Positions 13,138-24,056 of a stretch of 64,000 nt of DNA are shown here, in pieces. The DNA lies in assembly GCA_030323885.1 (NCBI GenBank), contig CM059192.1:64163593-64227592 (forward strand), in the 5' to 3' direction. The first letter of the stretch is position 1. Every line of letters starts with the position of its first letter. The DNA comes from Branchipolynoe longqiensis. Its lineage: Eukaryota; Annelida; Polychaeta; Phyllodocida; Polynoidae. Made by a program: the position numbers and the translations under genes. The notes under the pieces were generated by a model that was not told the DNA's origin, ran no database searches, and saw only the letters and a list, made by a program, of their open reading frames with translations.

Positions 13138-13700
13138 TTTTCACAGAGTCCGATAAAAGCATCACATTTTTCAAACGCAAAACAGTTATGTACATTTGAA
13201 CCTACATATCCAACTTAGATCGTGGTGCACTTCTTAAGTAATTATTGCTACATAGAAGGAGATACCAAGTCAATGTTGACGTTCTCTGTGGCAGTGTGGT
13301 TAGAGTGTTTGACTTTTTTCTAGGTCAGACTCCTAATCTGAGGGTTGGCGGTTCGATTCCCCATGCCCCCAGCTCTGCCAATTTGGATTTCCAACGCTGT
13401 GTATAACTTAGAGCGTCATCAAAGGCCGGTTGCTCTCATACCATGTCTATGTGGTGTGGGAGGTTAAAAATCCCTTGGGTCGGTAAAAGTGTAGGCTCGG
13501 GCTTTCTATTGACCAGCAGTGGAATTAGGAAGACCAGTCGTCTATGACTGAAATTTCCCCTGCTTAAACAACTAATGGACCAACAAAAAAACAACAAAAA
13601 ATGTATTCGAACCTATTACTGATGGAACCTATGGAATCAGAGTTTTGAGAAGCACGCCAACATTAACTTTGCATGTTTACATTCACGCTGGCATCTTCAC
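13138..13700. mobile_element. CATAGTCCGATG-family copy split by a SINE
   Basis: The left part (13138-13280: GAGTCCGATAAAAGCATCAC, ACCTACATATCCAACTTAGA) and right part (13600-13700: CCTATTACTGATGGAACCTATG, AACTTTGCATGTTTACATTC) match successive parts of the copy at 44060-44430. The intervening 13281-13599 is a complete SINE of another family. 12674-13137 shows no feature. Confidence 0.7.
13281..13599 (+). mobile_element. SINE family B, tRNA-Arg(CCU)-like head
   Basis: The head carries a Pol III A box (GTGGCAGTGTGGTTAGAGTG) and B box (GGTTCGATTCC). In sister copies the anticodon arm TCGGA-CTCCTAA-TCTGA folds with a 7-nt loop containing CCT, so the parent was probably tRNA-Arg(CCU); an extra TTTTTTCTAGG lies between the D arm and the anticodon arm. 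The body has AAGGCCGGTTGCTCTCATAC and GTGTGGGAGGTTAAAAATCC. The tail is A-rich (AACAAAAAAACAACAAAAAA). Other copies are at 28064-28362 and 58628-58935. Confidence 0.88.
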
Positions 13701-13767
13701 CCTCCACTCGCTCTCACTCTGTCTTGTACAGGGCTCAGTATTGTACACCAATATGGACTGAAGTGTA

Positions 13768-13912
13768 TGTGTATGTCATCATCATCATCATGCTGTCGGT
13801 CGCGATGCGACAAAAACTGCTTTCATTACTTGACTGCCGCTCTCCATTTAGCTCTCTGCTGTGAGAGTTGCGTCCATGAGTCAGTTTTAATGTCTCTCAG
13901 CTTCAGGTTTAC
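13768..13912 (-). mobile_element. LINE 3'-end fragment
   Basis: Begins with (CATCATCAT)n and CTGTCGGTCGCGATGCGAC and matches the 3' end of the antisense LINE at 16545-18010 (TTGACTGCCGCTCTCCATTT, GAGAGTTGCGTCCATGAGTC). It is 5'-truncated; on the minus strand it ends in a (GAT)n tail. Confidence 0.8.
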
Positions 13913-14210
13913 ATTTCATGAAAGCTGCCTGCAAAAGTGTTGAAGTGCTGCTGGCTTTTGCAAGTTACCAGCGGCACTCTCTCGGGGAGCAAATAGAGGT
14001 TTCACACCGGCGAGAACATGTCAAGACAGGCGCAAAACTATTTGTCCCTGCAGTGGCTGGTAGGGAGATGTTGGGAGTTCCATACATCAACTGCCCTTAA
14101 AGCTGCCACAGTGACATGGTTTTCTATTTAGCGTTTGCTCCCTTAGCCTTCGGTTCTGTCAAGGACCTGTACAACAAGGCAGTGGTTTACAACTCTGCAA
14201 GGCAGGGGCG
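13913..14210. repeat. Interspersed repeat X, copy 1
   Basis: About 290 bp, from AAAGCTGCCTGCAAAAGTGT through CAGCGGCACTCTCTCGGGGA to TTACAACTCTGCA, almost identical to 36685-36972. In both places it directly abuts the same LINE 3' end. Its identity is unknown. An open frame of about 60 codons is present in both copies, but similarity this high is expected for a recent repeat. Confidence 0.75.
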
Positions 14211-14309
14211 TCAAACTCTGTATGTCCATGATCACTTACATGATCATGTATGTACATGATCACTTACATGATAATGATAATCAATATGTTAATTATAAAC
14301 AGATGTGTT

Positions 14310-14612
14310 TGTTGGGGTTTTATTCCCTGGCAACATATAAGGCCGGGTACTGACTTGTGACGGTGCACACTCATGGCGACTTTATAATTATAGTGCTGTC
14401 CCACTGGGAGATCAGGCCGCTGGCACCATGACCCGATATCCCACTCAGTCACATTATCCTGATGCTGAGGCAACCAGTCCTTTCCCTATCCTATTATTAA
14501 TGCTGGCTAGGTATTAATTTTGTAACTCATTTGTTTGACTCGGTCGGGATTCAAACTCCTGACCTTCCGCACGGGAAGCCTGTGCTCTTACAGATTCTGC
14601 CATCGAGTCCGG
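14310..14612 (-). mobile_element. SINE family A, near full length
   Basis: Sense is on the minus strand: tRNA-like head at the right end (A box like TGGCAGAATC, B box GTTTGAATCCC-like), the body with TCAGGATAATGTGACTGAG, and a 3' end at TGCCAGGGAATAAAACCCCA. The order of blocks matches all other family-A copies. It lies 50 bp from a 24-bp array. Confidence 0.87.
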
Positions 14613-14663
14613 TTTCCTGTCTGTCAGGGCAAGTAGGCAGAAGGCGCCATTTTGATGCAGGTC

Positions 14664-14786
14664 TACAGCATAGGCCCACTGTGTAATCACAGCGTAGGCC
14701 CACTGTGTAATCACATCGTAGGCCCACTGTGTAATCACGGCGTAGGCCCACTCTCTAATCACAGCGTAGGCCCACTGTGTAATAAC
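14664..14786. repeat. 24-bp minisatellite, 5 copies
   Basis: The unit AGGCCCACTGTGTAATCACA plus GCGT is repeated five times between two family-A SINEs. Confidence 0.93.
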
Positions 14787-14825
14787 TGCGCAGGCGCGGT
14801 GGGGCGGAGGGGGTGGGGGGATTCG

Positions 14826-15160
14826 TTTGTTTGTGGCTGTTTTACATCCTAGCAACATCTAAGGTCATATCAGGATGGGTACCGACTTGTGACAGTACAC
14901 ACTCATGGCGATTTTATAGTGCTGCCCCACTGGGAAATCAGGCCGCCGGCACCATGACCCAATATCTCACTCAGTCACATTATCCTGACACCGAGCTAAC
15001 CAGTCCTTGCCCTATCCTAATAATGCCAAGCACCAGGCTAGGAAGCGATAAGTATCACTTTTTAAGTCATTGGTTTGACTCGACTGGGAACCGAACTCGC
15101 AAACTCCCAATCTTCCGCACGCAAGGCCTGTTCTCTACCGATTCGGTAACCGTGCCCGGT
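14826..15160 (-). mobile_element. SINE family A, near full length
   Basis: The head at the right carries GGGAACCGAACTCGCAAACT-type B-box sequence and an A box (reverse of CCGATTCGGTAACCGTGCCC). The body GCACCAGGCTAGGAAGCGAT, AACCAGTCCTTGCCCTATCC and GTACCGACTTGTGACAGT runs to the 3' end TTTTACATCCTAGCAACATC, read on plus. Confidence 0.88.
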
Positions 15161-15249
15161 AGGGGGGTGGGGTGAGGGGGGAGGTGAGTGGGACATAAGC
15201 TTGAGATGGCTGCAATATTGACATAGGCGTATTTGTGGATAAAGTGGGA

Positions 15250-16185
15250 GGAGCGTGACTCCTGTAGGAGCACCAGACTGCATGACTCCTGTAGCTTCAC
15301 CGGGCTGCATGACTCCTGTAGCTGCACCAGGCTGCATGACTCCTGAAGGAGCACCAGACTGCGGGACTCCTCTACCTGCACCAGGCTGCATGACTCCTGT
15401 AGCTGCACCAGGCTGCATGACTCATGTAGCTGCACCAGGCTGCATGACTCCTGTAGCTGCACCAAACTGTGTGACTCCTGTAGCTGCACCAGACTGCGTG
15501 ACTCCTGTAGCTGCACCAGGCTGCGTGACTCCTGTAGCTGCACCAGGCTGCATGACTCCTGTAGGAGCACCAGGCTGCATGACTCCTGTAGCTGCACAAA
15601 ACTGTGTGACTCCTGTAGCTGCACCAGGCTGCATGACTCCTGTAGCTGGACCAAACTGTGTGACTCCTGTAGCTGCACCAGACTGCCTAACTCCTGTAGC
15701 TGCACCAGGCTGCGAGACTCCTGTAGCTGCACCAGGCTGCATGACTCCTGTAGGAGCACCAGGCTGCATGACTCCTGTAGCTGCCCCAGTCTGCATGACT
15801 CCTGTAGCTGCAGCAGGCTGCATCACTCCTGTAGGAGCACCAGACTGCAGGATTCCTGTAGCTGCAACAGGTTGCATGACTCCTGTAGCTGCAACAGGCT
15901 GCGTGACTCCTGTAGGAGCACCTGACTGTGGGACTCCTGTAGCTGCACGAGGCTGCTTGACTCCTGTAGGACCACCAGACTGCGTGACTCCTGTAGCTGC
16001 ACCAGGCTGCATGACTCCTGTAGCTGCACCAGGCTGCATGACTCCTGTAGGAGCACCAGACTGCAGGACTCCTGTAGCTGCACCAAACTGTGTGACTCAC
16101 ATAGCTGCACCAGACTGTGTGACTCCTGTAGCTGCACCAGACTGCGTGACTCCTGTAGCTGCACCAGACTGTGGGAATGTGGCAG
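15250..16185. repeat. 27-bp minisatellite (about 34 copies)
   Basis: The unit GACTCCTGTAGCTGCACCAG plus GCTGCAT is 27 bp, with common variants AGGAGCACCAGACTGC. The plus frame reads a 9-residue TPVAAPGCM repeat for over 300 codons, but two minus-strand frames are also open for over 200 codons, so the openness comes from the period. 16186-16544 is unique apart from a short (CA)n at 16445. Confidence 0.96.
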
Positions 16186-16544
16186 ACGACATCATAATGT
16201 CCGTCACGAGCCCCGCAACCACACAGTGGCCGTCTTGACTACACTCACCCACGTTGATCAAAAGTACTACCAGGTGGCAGCACGCTAGCAGGAACATTCC
16301 TGATGATGGACTGTTCCACCCATGGTTAGTGGCCTCCCCCTATGGGAGGTTACGTGCTACCTGACTGGGCACTAACATGTCCCTTCTGTTCTGAGTCTAC
16401 AGCTGGCAATGTGTACGTGTATGTACACACGTATTGTGTACGTACACACACACACACACCCACCCCCTAGCACCGACCACAATGCAGGAATTCTTCTGTT
16501 TTTTATATCACATGATATATACAGACATATATAGTACAGGTTAT

Positions 16545-18010
16545 ATATCATCATCATGCTGTCGGTCGCGATGCGACAAAGACTGCTTTCATTGCTTGAC
16601 TGCCGCTCTCCATTTAGCTCTCTGCTGTGAGAGTTGCGTCCATGAGTCGGTCTTAATGTCTCTCAGCTTCAGGTTTCTCTTGATGGTATCCTTGAACCGA
16701 AGACGAGGGCGCCCTCTCTTTCTGTAACCAGAAGACAGTTGAGAATAGAGGATCTGCTTTGGTAGCCTATCTGATGACATCCTCATAAGGTGTCCAGTCC
16801 ACCGGAGATTCTTTTTGATCAGAAGATCTTCCATAGAGGGCAGCCCTGTCTATTTGAGTATTTCCTTATTTGTCACTTTGTCCTTCCAGGTTAGCCTCAT
16901 GATTGAACGCAGATGTCGCATCATGAAGGTATGCAGCTTTTTCACCTGTCGTCTGTACACTGTCCAGGCCTCGGCTCCATATAGTAGGGTGGATAGCACA
17001 ATTGCACCATAGATCTTGCCTTTGACCGGAATGGACACATGGTGGTTGTTCCAGAGTCTCTGGATGTGCTAGCCTTGGCCATCCTCCTCTGTATTTCAGC
17101 ATCAATGTGTCCATCACTTGATATAGTGCTTCCGAGGTAGGTGAATTCCGGAACAGAGTTCAGCTTGTTTCCATCAACCATGATCTCCTGTCGGATTCAT
17201 GTAGAGTTGGGTTGGTACAGCACCCCCGTATTCTTGATGTTAATCTTCAAGCCAAACTTCTTTGATTCATCGGAGAAAGCGTCCACTATTTTCTGGATCT
17301 CTTCAGCAGAGTAGGCAACCAGTGCACTGTCATCTGCGAATAGCAGCTCTCTCACCAGTATCCGAGTAGTCTTGGTCTTCGCTCTGAAGTGTGCGACATT
17401 GAATAGGTCAGTGCTCTGTTTGGACTGTATATAGATGCCATCCCCCATGTCTCGGAAAGCGTCATCGAGCATTGCTGATAGGAAGATGGAGAAGAGCGTG
17501 GGGGCCAGTACACAACCTTGCTTGACCCCATTGGTAACCCCGAACGATTCCGAGACTTCCCCTCCAACACTAACGTTCGCCATCATTCCTGTATGTAGAG
17601 CCTCGATCATAGTTGTGAACTTCTCTGGGCATCCATACTTCCTCAGTAGCTGCCATAGCCCAGTCCTCCTGTATCCAACGCCTTAGTGAAATCGACAAAT
17701 ACCATGTACAGTGGTCAGTCCTGCTCAATGCACTTTTCTTGTAGCTGTCTGAGACAAAATATCATATCTTCGGTGCTCCGGTTACCTCTGAAGCCACACT
17801 GTGACTCCGGAACTACATCAGGTGTTATGTGAATAGATAGTCTGTTGAGGAGGATCCTGGTGAAGATCTTGCCTGCTATGGAAAGAAGAGAGATTCCTGT
17901 TCGATCACCTTTCTTGTAGATGGTTACAATGCTGGCATCCTTCCATGCTTGGGGTACAGAACTCTCCTCCCAGTCAGACCCAAGCCAAGGAATGCAGCCC
18001 ACGCCCTTAG
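16545..18010 (-). pseudogene. LINE (non-LTR retrotransposon) reverse transcriptase, broken
   Basis: Read on minus from 18010 downwards, the pieces follow the order of a LINE ORF2: an upstream RT part with SQCGFRGNRSTEDMIFCLRQ, then (17610-17197) VTNGVKQGCVLAPTLFSIFL and the catalytic FADD box (LLFADDSALVAY), then the thumb/C-terminal region with EFTYLGSTISSDGHID and LLYGAEAWTVYRRQ, ending in RWTGHLMRMSSDRLPKQ and KRGRPRLRFKD near 16600. Frameshifts and stops at about 17900, 17690, 17180, 17040 and 16850 break it, and the endonuclease domain is missing (5' truncation at about 18010). The 3' end carries a (GAT)n tail. Family assignment beyond LINE is uncertain. It is inactive. Confidence 0.9.
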
Positions 18011-18099
18011 TTGAAATGGGGGCTGTGTGTGTGGGGGTGGGGGAGGGGCTTGGGGTTTGGTGGAGGGGGTGGGAGATATCTGATGCCCTCTAGTAGCGC

Positions 18100-18206
18100 A
18101 GGCGCCCCCGCATGTCGCCCCCGCATGTCGCCCCCACGTGGCGCCCCCACGTGGCGCCCCCACGTGGCGCCCCCACGTGGCGCCCCCACGTGGCGCCCCC
18201 ACGCGC
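18100..18206. repeat. 13-bp GC-rich minisatellite
   Basis: Eight or nine copies of CGCCCCCACGTGG (with CGCATGTCGCC variants at the left) follow a G-rich tract at 18015-18080. Each unit carries the CACGTG palindrome. Confidence 0.92.
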
Positions 18207-18361
18207 GCTCACTGAAGGTCAACAAGATTTCCCAGATTTCCCTTCGGCTCACATGGGGTAATGTGTTACCAACAGTTCGCCGAGTATGGACTGTTTGAAC
18301 GAGTTGAGAGCTGGTTCCCGCACTTCCCAGCTCGTCTGCCACACACCGGGTCCAGGTGTGT

Positions 18362-18600
18362 TGTTTGGTTGTTGGAGTTTTACGTCTTGGCAACATCTAA
18401 GGTCATATCAGTACAGGTACCGACTTGTGACAGTGTGCACTCGTGGTGACTGCATAGTGCTGCCCCCCTGGGATATGAGGCCGCGAGCACCATGATCCGA
18501 TATGCAACTCATTCACATTGTCCTGACACTGAATCAACAAGTCCTTGCATCTGGCTAGGAAGTGACAAGTATCAATTTTTAAGTCATCGATTTGTAAGGT
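18362..18600 (-). mobile_element. SINE family A, head degraded
   Basis: Plus-strand reading starts GTTTGGTTGTTGGAGTTTTA, CGTCTTGGCAACATCTAAGG and continues to AAGTGACAAGTATCAATTTT and TAAGTCATCGATTTG. The tRNA-like head beyond this point is lost. Confidence 0.85.
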
Positions 18601-18639
18601 ATGCATGCTATGGACACGACTAGGCAACGACCCGGGGAG

Positions 18640-19254
18640 ATCACGTGTCGGTCAGGCGCGTGTCATGGAACCATTATAAAGCCAGTTACTCTAGCTCTCG
18701 TTGTGTTCGGATCTACCATATACTACTACATGGTGCCAGATTGCGAAACCACACACCACAATGGCCCTAACCGAATTGAAACCTCTGGCGCCTCTGTTGC
18801 TAGAAGAAAAGCTAGCCCAAAATTGGAAAAAGTGGTTCAAGTCAGATGAGATTTACCATCTCAAAGTCGGAGAAAGTGCAATGCTTCGTGTTTCTACATG
18901 TTGCTGGCCCAGAGGCACAAGCACTCTCTGAAACATTCGACATACCAGCAGCCGACATGGAAAAGATCAGCAGACTCACAGAAGCATTCAGAGAGCATTG
19001 CACCAGTAAGGCTAACGTAACCATTGTAAGATACCAGCTGAATACATACCACCAGATGACAGAGTTGATGGAGACTTTTATACATACAATGAAACAAAGT
19101 ATTGCATATTGCGGATATCAGGGTTTAGAAAATGAACTTTTGTGCGACAGACTAGTGTGCGGTGTCAAGGAGGACACTTTGCGTGACAGGTTGTTTGTTA
19201 CAAATGCCAAACATGACAGTTGAGCAATGCATACAGATGTGTCGCCTGAGCAAG
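18640..19254 (+). pseudogene. Ty3/gypsy-type gag remnant
   Basis: The reading begins at an ATG near 18761 (LKPLAPLLLEEKLAQNWKKW), shifts frame at about 18850, and continues as FLHVAGPEAQALSETFD, then TEAFREHCTSKANVTIVRYQ, LMETFIHTMKQSIAYCGYQ and CDRLVCGVKEDTLRDRLF, with a further shift near 19195. This order (hydrophobic FLHVAGPEAQ motif, NVTxxRYQxN, DRxVxGxxxxxLRxRL) is typical of the capsid region of metazoan Ty3/gypsy Gag. At 18670 a TATAAA box lies upstream and TGGTGCCAGATTGCGAAAC (18731) resembles a tRNA primer-binding site, so the upstream stretch may be the end of an LTR. The remnant then merges into a 23-bp array; no protease, RT or integrase follows. Confidence 0.82.
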
Positions 19255-20220
19255 CACCATGAAGCCCCTCACAGACCCACCATGAAGCCCCTCACAGACG
19301 CACAATGAAGCCCCTCACAGACCCACTATGAATTCCCTCACAGACCCACCATGAAGCCCCTCACAGACCCACCATGAAGCCCCTCACAGACCCACCATGA
19401 AGCCCCTCACAGACCCACCATGAGGCCCCTCACAGACGCACAATGAAGCCCCTCACAGAACCACTATGAATTCCCTCACAGACCCACCATGAAGCCCCTC
19501 ACGGACCCACCATGAAGCCCCTCACAGACCCACCATGAAGCCCCTCACAGACCCACCATGAAGCCCCTCACAGACCCACCATGAAGCCCCTCACAGACCC
19601 ACCATGAAGCCCCTCACAGACCCACCATGAAGCCCCCCACACACCTACCATGAAACCCCTGACAGACCCATCATGAAGCCCCTGACAGACCCACCGTGAA
19701 GCCCCGCACAGACTTACCATGAAGCCCCTCACAAACCCACCATGAAGCCCCTGACAGACCCACCATGAAGCCCCCCACAGACCTACCATGAAACCCCTGA
19801 CAGACCCATCATGAAACCCCTCACAGACCCACCATCAAGCCCCTCACAGACCCACCATGAAGCCCCTCACAGACTTACCATGAAGCCCCTCACAAACCCA
19901 CCATGAAGCCCCTGACAGATCTACCATGAAACCCCTGACAGACCCATCTTAAAGCCCCTTACAGACCCATCATGAAGCCCCTCTCAGACCTACCAATAAG
20001 CCCCTCACAGACCAACCATGAACCTCCTCACAGACCCACCATGAAACCCCTCACAGACCCACCATGAACCCCCTCACAGACCCACCATGAAACCCTTCAC
20101 AGACCCACCATGAACCCCCTCACATACCCACCATGAAGCCCCTCACAGCCCATCATGAACCCCCTCACAGACCCACCATGAAGCCCCTCACAGATCCACC
20201 ATGAAGCCCCTCAGACAAAC
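19255..20220. repeat. 23-bp minisatellite derived from gag sequence
   Basis: About 42 copies of CCATGAAGCCCCTCACAGAC plus CCA. The first unit is continuous with the gag remnant (AAGCACCATGAAGCCCCTCAC), so the array appears to have grown from that gag sequence. Later units diverge (CCTGACAGACC, GAACCCCCTCAC). Confidence 0.93.
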
Positions 20221-21155
20221 ATCAATACGCTTCCATTAAGAGTCTCCTAGTTTGAAGACAGTAACGCATGCCTGATACGCTTTGTAATTCCAACTCCTCA
20301 AGGTCTGACGTCAGTGAATATGGATGTTTGTGATCCAACGAAAGGATGCACATTGATCCATCTCAGCAGACTAGAATGAATATCCATGGGCATTGAGAAT
20401 AGTTCCAAGATTAATCTAGCTAAGATTTCCAGGGTATAAAACATAAGAACACACACGCGTATTAATTCTTCCAAAGAGATTCATTGAACTAGTTGTAACC
20501 ATAGCAAGAAGAAACCACACCAAATATCATATTTTGTTTTTTATCAAATCTCCACTGACGTATAGGATTTAATCTGCATTGAATTCTACTAACAGAATAA
20601 CTTCATATTCTCCATGTGTATTTGTACAGAGTTACCCTAACATTGACACTGAATATATCAAATACAGACCACGTTATCTGATGACTCTGTTGGGTAACAG
20701 CATTATTCCTTCTTTTCTTCTTTCTTTTCTCTGTAGCAAACTTTTGTATATTTTAGACTCTATTATATCGGACTGAATGCAACATAATATGGCCACAAAA
20801 CCTGTGCCTCAACGCTGAAAAAATACCTTTATTCACTGAATAAAAATGATAATTTACCCCCAATAAAATCAATATTCTGTGGAACTGCAACATACATATT
20901 GGATCCACGTGACTTGTGCTTCACTGGCATTAGATCGGTTTACACGCGAGGAAAGTAGATGGATCTTGTAGGATGAGGAATGTTGCCGGGTCTTTCTTTG
21001 TCAGCGAGGATTTGTCTTCATGCGACAAATGTAAAGAATGTTAGAGTAGACTTGGTGCACTTTACATCAAGCATCTGAAAGCCATCCGGTGTGACGTCAC
21101 CAACAAATAAGGCATCACGACGCACTATCTGTAATGGATGCCAAAGATAAAAGGT

Positions 21156-21232
21156 CATAGTCTGATAAAAGGATTAACTGCTTGATACCAAAACATTTTA
21201 CTTAGATTTGATTTCGGATTTAGTTGGACTTA
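21156..21232. mobile_element. Fragment of CATAGTCCGATG family
   Basis: AAAGGTCATAGTCTGATAAA and TTACTTAGATTTGA resemble the left end of the family seen in full at 44060-44430. It is short and degraded. 20221-21155 has no supported gene. Confidence 0.4.
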
Positions 21233-21235
21233 GGT

Positions 21236-21520
21236 TGGGAGCTCAAATCCCAGCCAACTCAAACCTAAGACATACAAAATTGATACTGGTCGCAACCTAG
21301 CCTGGTGCTTGGCATTAATAGGATATGGCAAGGACTGGTTAGCTCAGTGTCAGGATAATGTGACTGTGTGGGATATTGGGTCATGGTGCCAGCTGCTTGG
21401 TCTGCCAGTGGGACAGCACTATAACAGTTGCCATGACTGTGCACTGTCACAAGTCAGTCGATACTTGTCTTGATATGACCTTAGATGTCGCTAGGACATA
21501 AAAACGCCAACAAAGCAACA
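21236..21520 (+). mobile_element. SINE family A copy
   Basis: Sense on plus: a B-box-like GGGAGCTCAAATCCCAGCC near 21238, the body AGCCTGGTGCTTGGCATTAA, GGATATGGCAAGGACTGGTT, and the 3' end CACTGTCACAAGTCAGTCG, GACCTTAGATGTCGCTAGGA, CATAAAAACGCCAACAAAGC. The tRNA head is only partial. 21521-22208 has no supported gene. Confidence 0.85.
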
Positions 21521-22208
21521 ACTTAGATGTAAGCCAGTGTATCCAACACAAGAACGCTCATTAAACACGTTGTAAAAATATACGGATTTTCAGTTTGGGA
21601 TTATATATTGGCAGAGAGCATTAGTATTCTCGAGCGATGAAGTGGGGACCAAGGTTATGTAACAGAGAAGCAATGGGTGCCCCACTCGCTGTGTGACATA
21701 TGAGACTATGTGAAAAATATGATAACACATAGTGCCGGAGATTATGATGCGATGTTCCTATGTAAAGAGACAGTTAATGTTTGGTGAAATGTTCCCTCTA
21801 TGCAGCAGTAAGTGTGCAAGTGGAGGGGAAGGAAATTTATAATATATATTTATTGTAACTGTCCGCAACTACCTGTTACCACAGGGCCGATGGGCAAGCA
21901 TACCCAGCCATACTGCATACATTATGGACACCACCTGCAGCTGGGGTTGAGTGACAGCTGCCCCTATTAGGGCATCCCCCCAGGCTGTAGAGGGTGTCTG
22001 ATTGGCTGCCTGTGGGAGGTCAGTCATCTGCACCCCTTGCACCACCTGACACACAGACCTCACTCTGATATATATGATGCTACAGGCACTTCTTGATTCA
22101 CTCTTCACTCTTGAGAGAGACTCTGATATGGTCGGAGAAGGAAATATCGACTTTTTGTGATTTCCTTATTTACTATGCAAATTACTATGCAAATTTAGAT
22201 ACAAAACC

Positions 22209-24056
22209 GTGTGTCACAGCAGAAGAAAATATGCTCACTTTATATACTTCTTTACATATCCTCTAAAATCAGCTATCTCAGCACCGGGTATAGCTCACAG
22301 ATTATTATTTCAATCGGCTAAGGAAAATGACTGCTTCTTTTCAAGTTTTTGTGAACGTGATGCTGATCTCTACACCAAAATCGCAACTTGCGCCTTTGGA
22401 GGGCTGAGTATAATTTTTAAAAGATATGCTAAGGTGGGAGAGACTCTTCTACGCAATAATCCTGAGAAACCCTGTCGATCTATTCATGGATATGATTCTA
22501 ATGCAATGTATTTATATTGTCTCTTAAAAACTCCCAATTCTTTTCCCATTTAGACGAAAGTTGGAGAATAACTTTCAACCTCAATGCAGTTGGAAGCATC
22601 TTGATATGTATAAATGGTTGAATTGGAAATCACAAGAAAGCAATATTAGGATTGAACATAAGCTCAATGCTGGAAAAGAGGTACAGATTGGGCCTATTTT
22701 GCTGGTGGTTACTGTTGAGAAAACAACACCATTTATGAATTTAATGGGTGTTGGTATCATGGTCATCCTGCAAGTGAGTGCGCATTTTCTCCTTCCACTA
22801 GACTCTCAAAAATCAAAGCACAGAAAGAGAGAGATCTTTCCACTCTAGCTAGAGAATACTATATTCAACAGTGCAGTTTTAATTTGATTACAATATACAA
22901 ATGTGAATTATTTTAACTTTTGCAAGAGAATTCGAGTATAGCACAAGGTGCAAATGAAATGAAGAGTTCAGGCAAAAAACCACGTAAACGCCAATCCAAA
23001 AGTATCATTAAAAGAAACAATTTTTACCACAAGGTCATTTTGATTCTCACTAATTCAACTTTTCTTATGATGAAATGATTCTGGAACAATGAATAAAAAA
23101 ATAAGAATGTAAAAATATTAATTGTTTGATGGTTTGTTTCCAATGTTTATCTCTATCTTTGGATTGGCATTTACATGGTTTTGCACCTGAACTCTTCAAA
23201 TTCTTCCTCCATTCTATATTAAACATCCTCACAGCATTTCTGTGGAAAGTATTTTGTCAGCTGTTGAAAGCGGAAAGCTCATAGGAATGGTGGAGGTTGA
23301 CATCCGCGTTCCCGTTGTTTGGCCTAAAGGGAAGGAGCAAAAACTTTCTCCTAAGGAATTCTTCTCAGAAATGGCGCCTATATTTTGTAATGTAGATATT
23401 TCATTTGATGAGTGGAGTCCCCTGATGCGTCAGTTCACATTTAAGAAAAGCTAGAAAGATCCTGTTAACACACGAAGGCTTCTGGTTGGTGGAATGCGAG
23501 GAGTACGTATTTTGCTCGCTTCTAATTTATTGCAATTTTATTTTAAGATAGGGCTTGTGATTACACAAATTTGGGAAGTGATCGAGTGGAAATTAGAATA
23601 CTTCTTTAGAGGATTCTGTGATTTCCTTACAAATGCTCGCAGGGAGGTGGATTCGAATCCCGATTTTCAAATTAAGGGGGAAACTGCTAAAGTTATGGGG
23701 AATGTGAGTTATGGAAGTCTCCTAATGGATAAGACAAAGCATTTTAATGTATCTTATGGGGGATGTGTTCAGAAGGCAAAGATGGCTGTTAGCCCAAAAT
23801 TATTTTAAAATATGACTGAACTAGATAATGACATTTTTTAGATTGAACAGTGTAAACGTTCAATTCGTTTAAATATTCCTGTTCAATTGGGATTCTTTGT
23901 TTTAAATACTGCTAAGTTAGTGCTTCTTCAGTGGTATTATTGTTTTCTAATTAAATTCATTGATAGAAGCGATTTTGAATGAACCCATTGTGATACAGAT
24001 AGTTTGTATATGTTGTTTTCTGGTAAAGAGATGATAGATTTTGTCAAACCTGAGAA
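22209..24056 (+). pseudogene. Protein-primed family-B DNA polymerase, Polinton/adintovirus-like, broken
   Basis: The fragments lie in the order of a DNA_pol_B_2-type polymerase. First (22209-22553) comes PGIAHRLLFQSAKEN, then GGLSIIFKRY and IHGYDSNAMYLYCL, the A-motif-like block. Around 22600-22850 a frameshifted continuation includes a YEFNGCWYHGHP-like phrase in another frame. After a 237-bp MITE (22961-23197) it resumes at about 23240 (VDIRVPVVWPKGKEQK), with a stop at about 23452, then VGGMRGVRILLAS and ETAKVMGNVSYGSLLMDK (B motif region, 23494-23808), a stop, QLGFFVLNTAKL, another stop and finally CDTDSLY (C motif with catalytic Asp) near 23990. At least three stops, several frameshifts and two insertions make it non-functional; the N-terminal exonuclease region is absent. 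The family occurs in Polintons, adintoviruses and relatives; which one cannot be settled here because no integrase, ATPase or capsid gene is visible nearby. Confidence 0.85.
22961..23197. mobile_element. Non-autonomous TIR element (MITE family 1, copy 2)
   Basis: Left GAAGAGTTCAGGCAAAAAAC, right the inverse GCACCTGAACTCTTC. The interior matches copy 1 at 4944-5177 (CTCACTAATTC, CAATGTTTATCTCTATCTTT). It interrupts the polymerase pseudogene and is therefore younger than that element. Confidence 0.88.

Noticed and set aside
14540..14612. A genuine tRNA gene
   Set aside because: The cloverleaf is imperfect and the sequence continues into the SINE body; the same holds for every other tRNA-like head in the window.
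15255..16238. 327-codon TPVAAPGCM repeat protein on plus
   Set aside because: The 27-bp period keeps plus and minus frames open together; no start context, signal or non-repeat domain.
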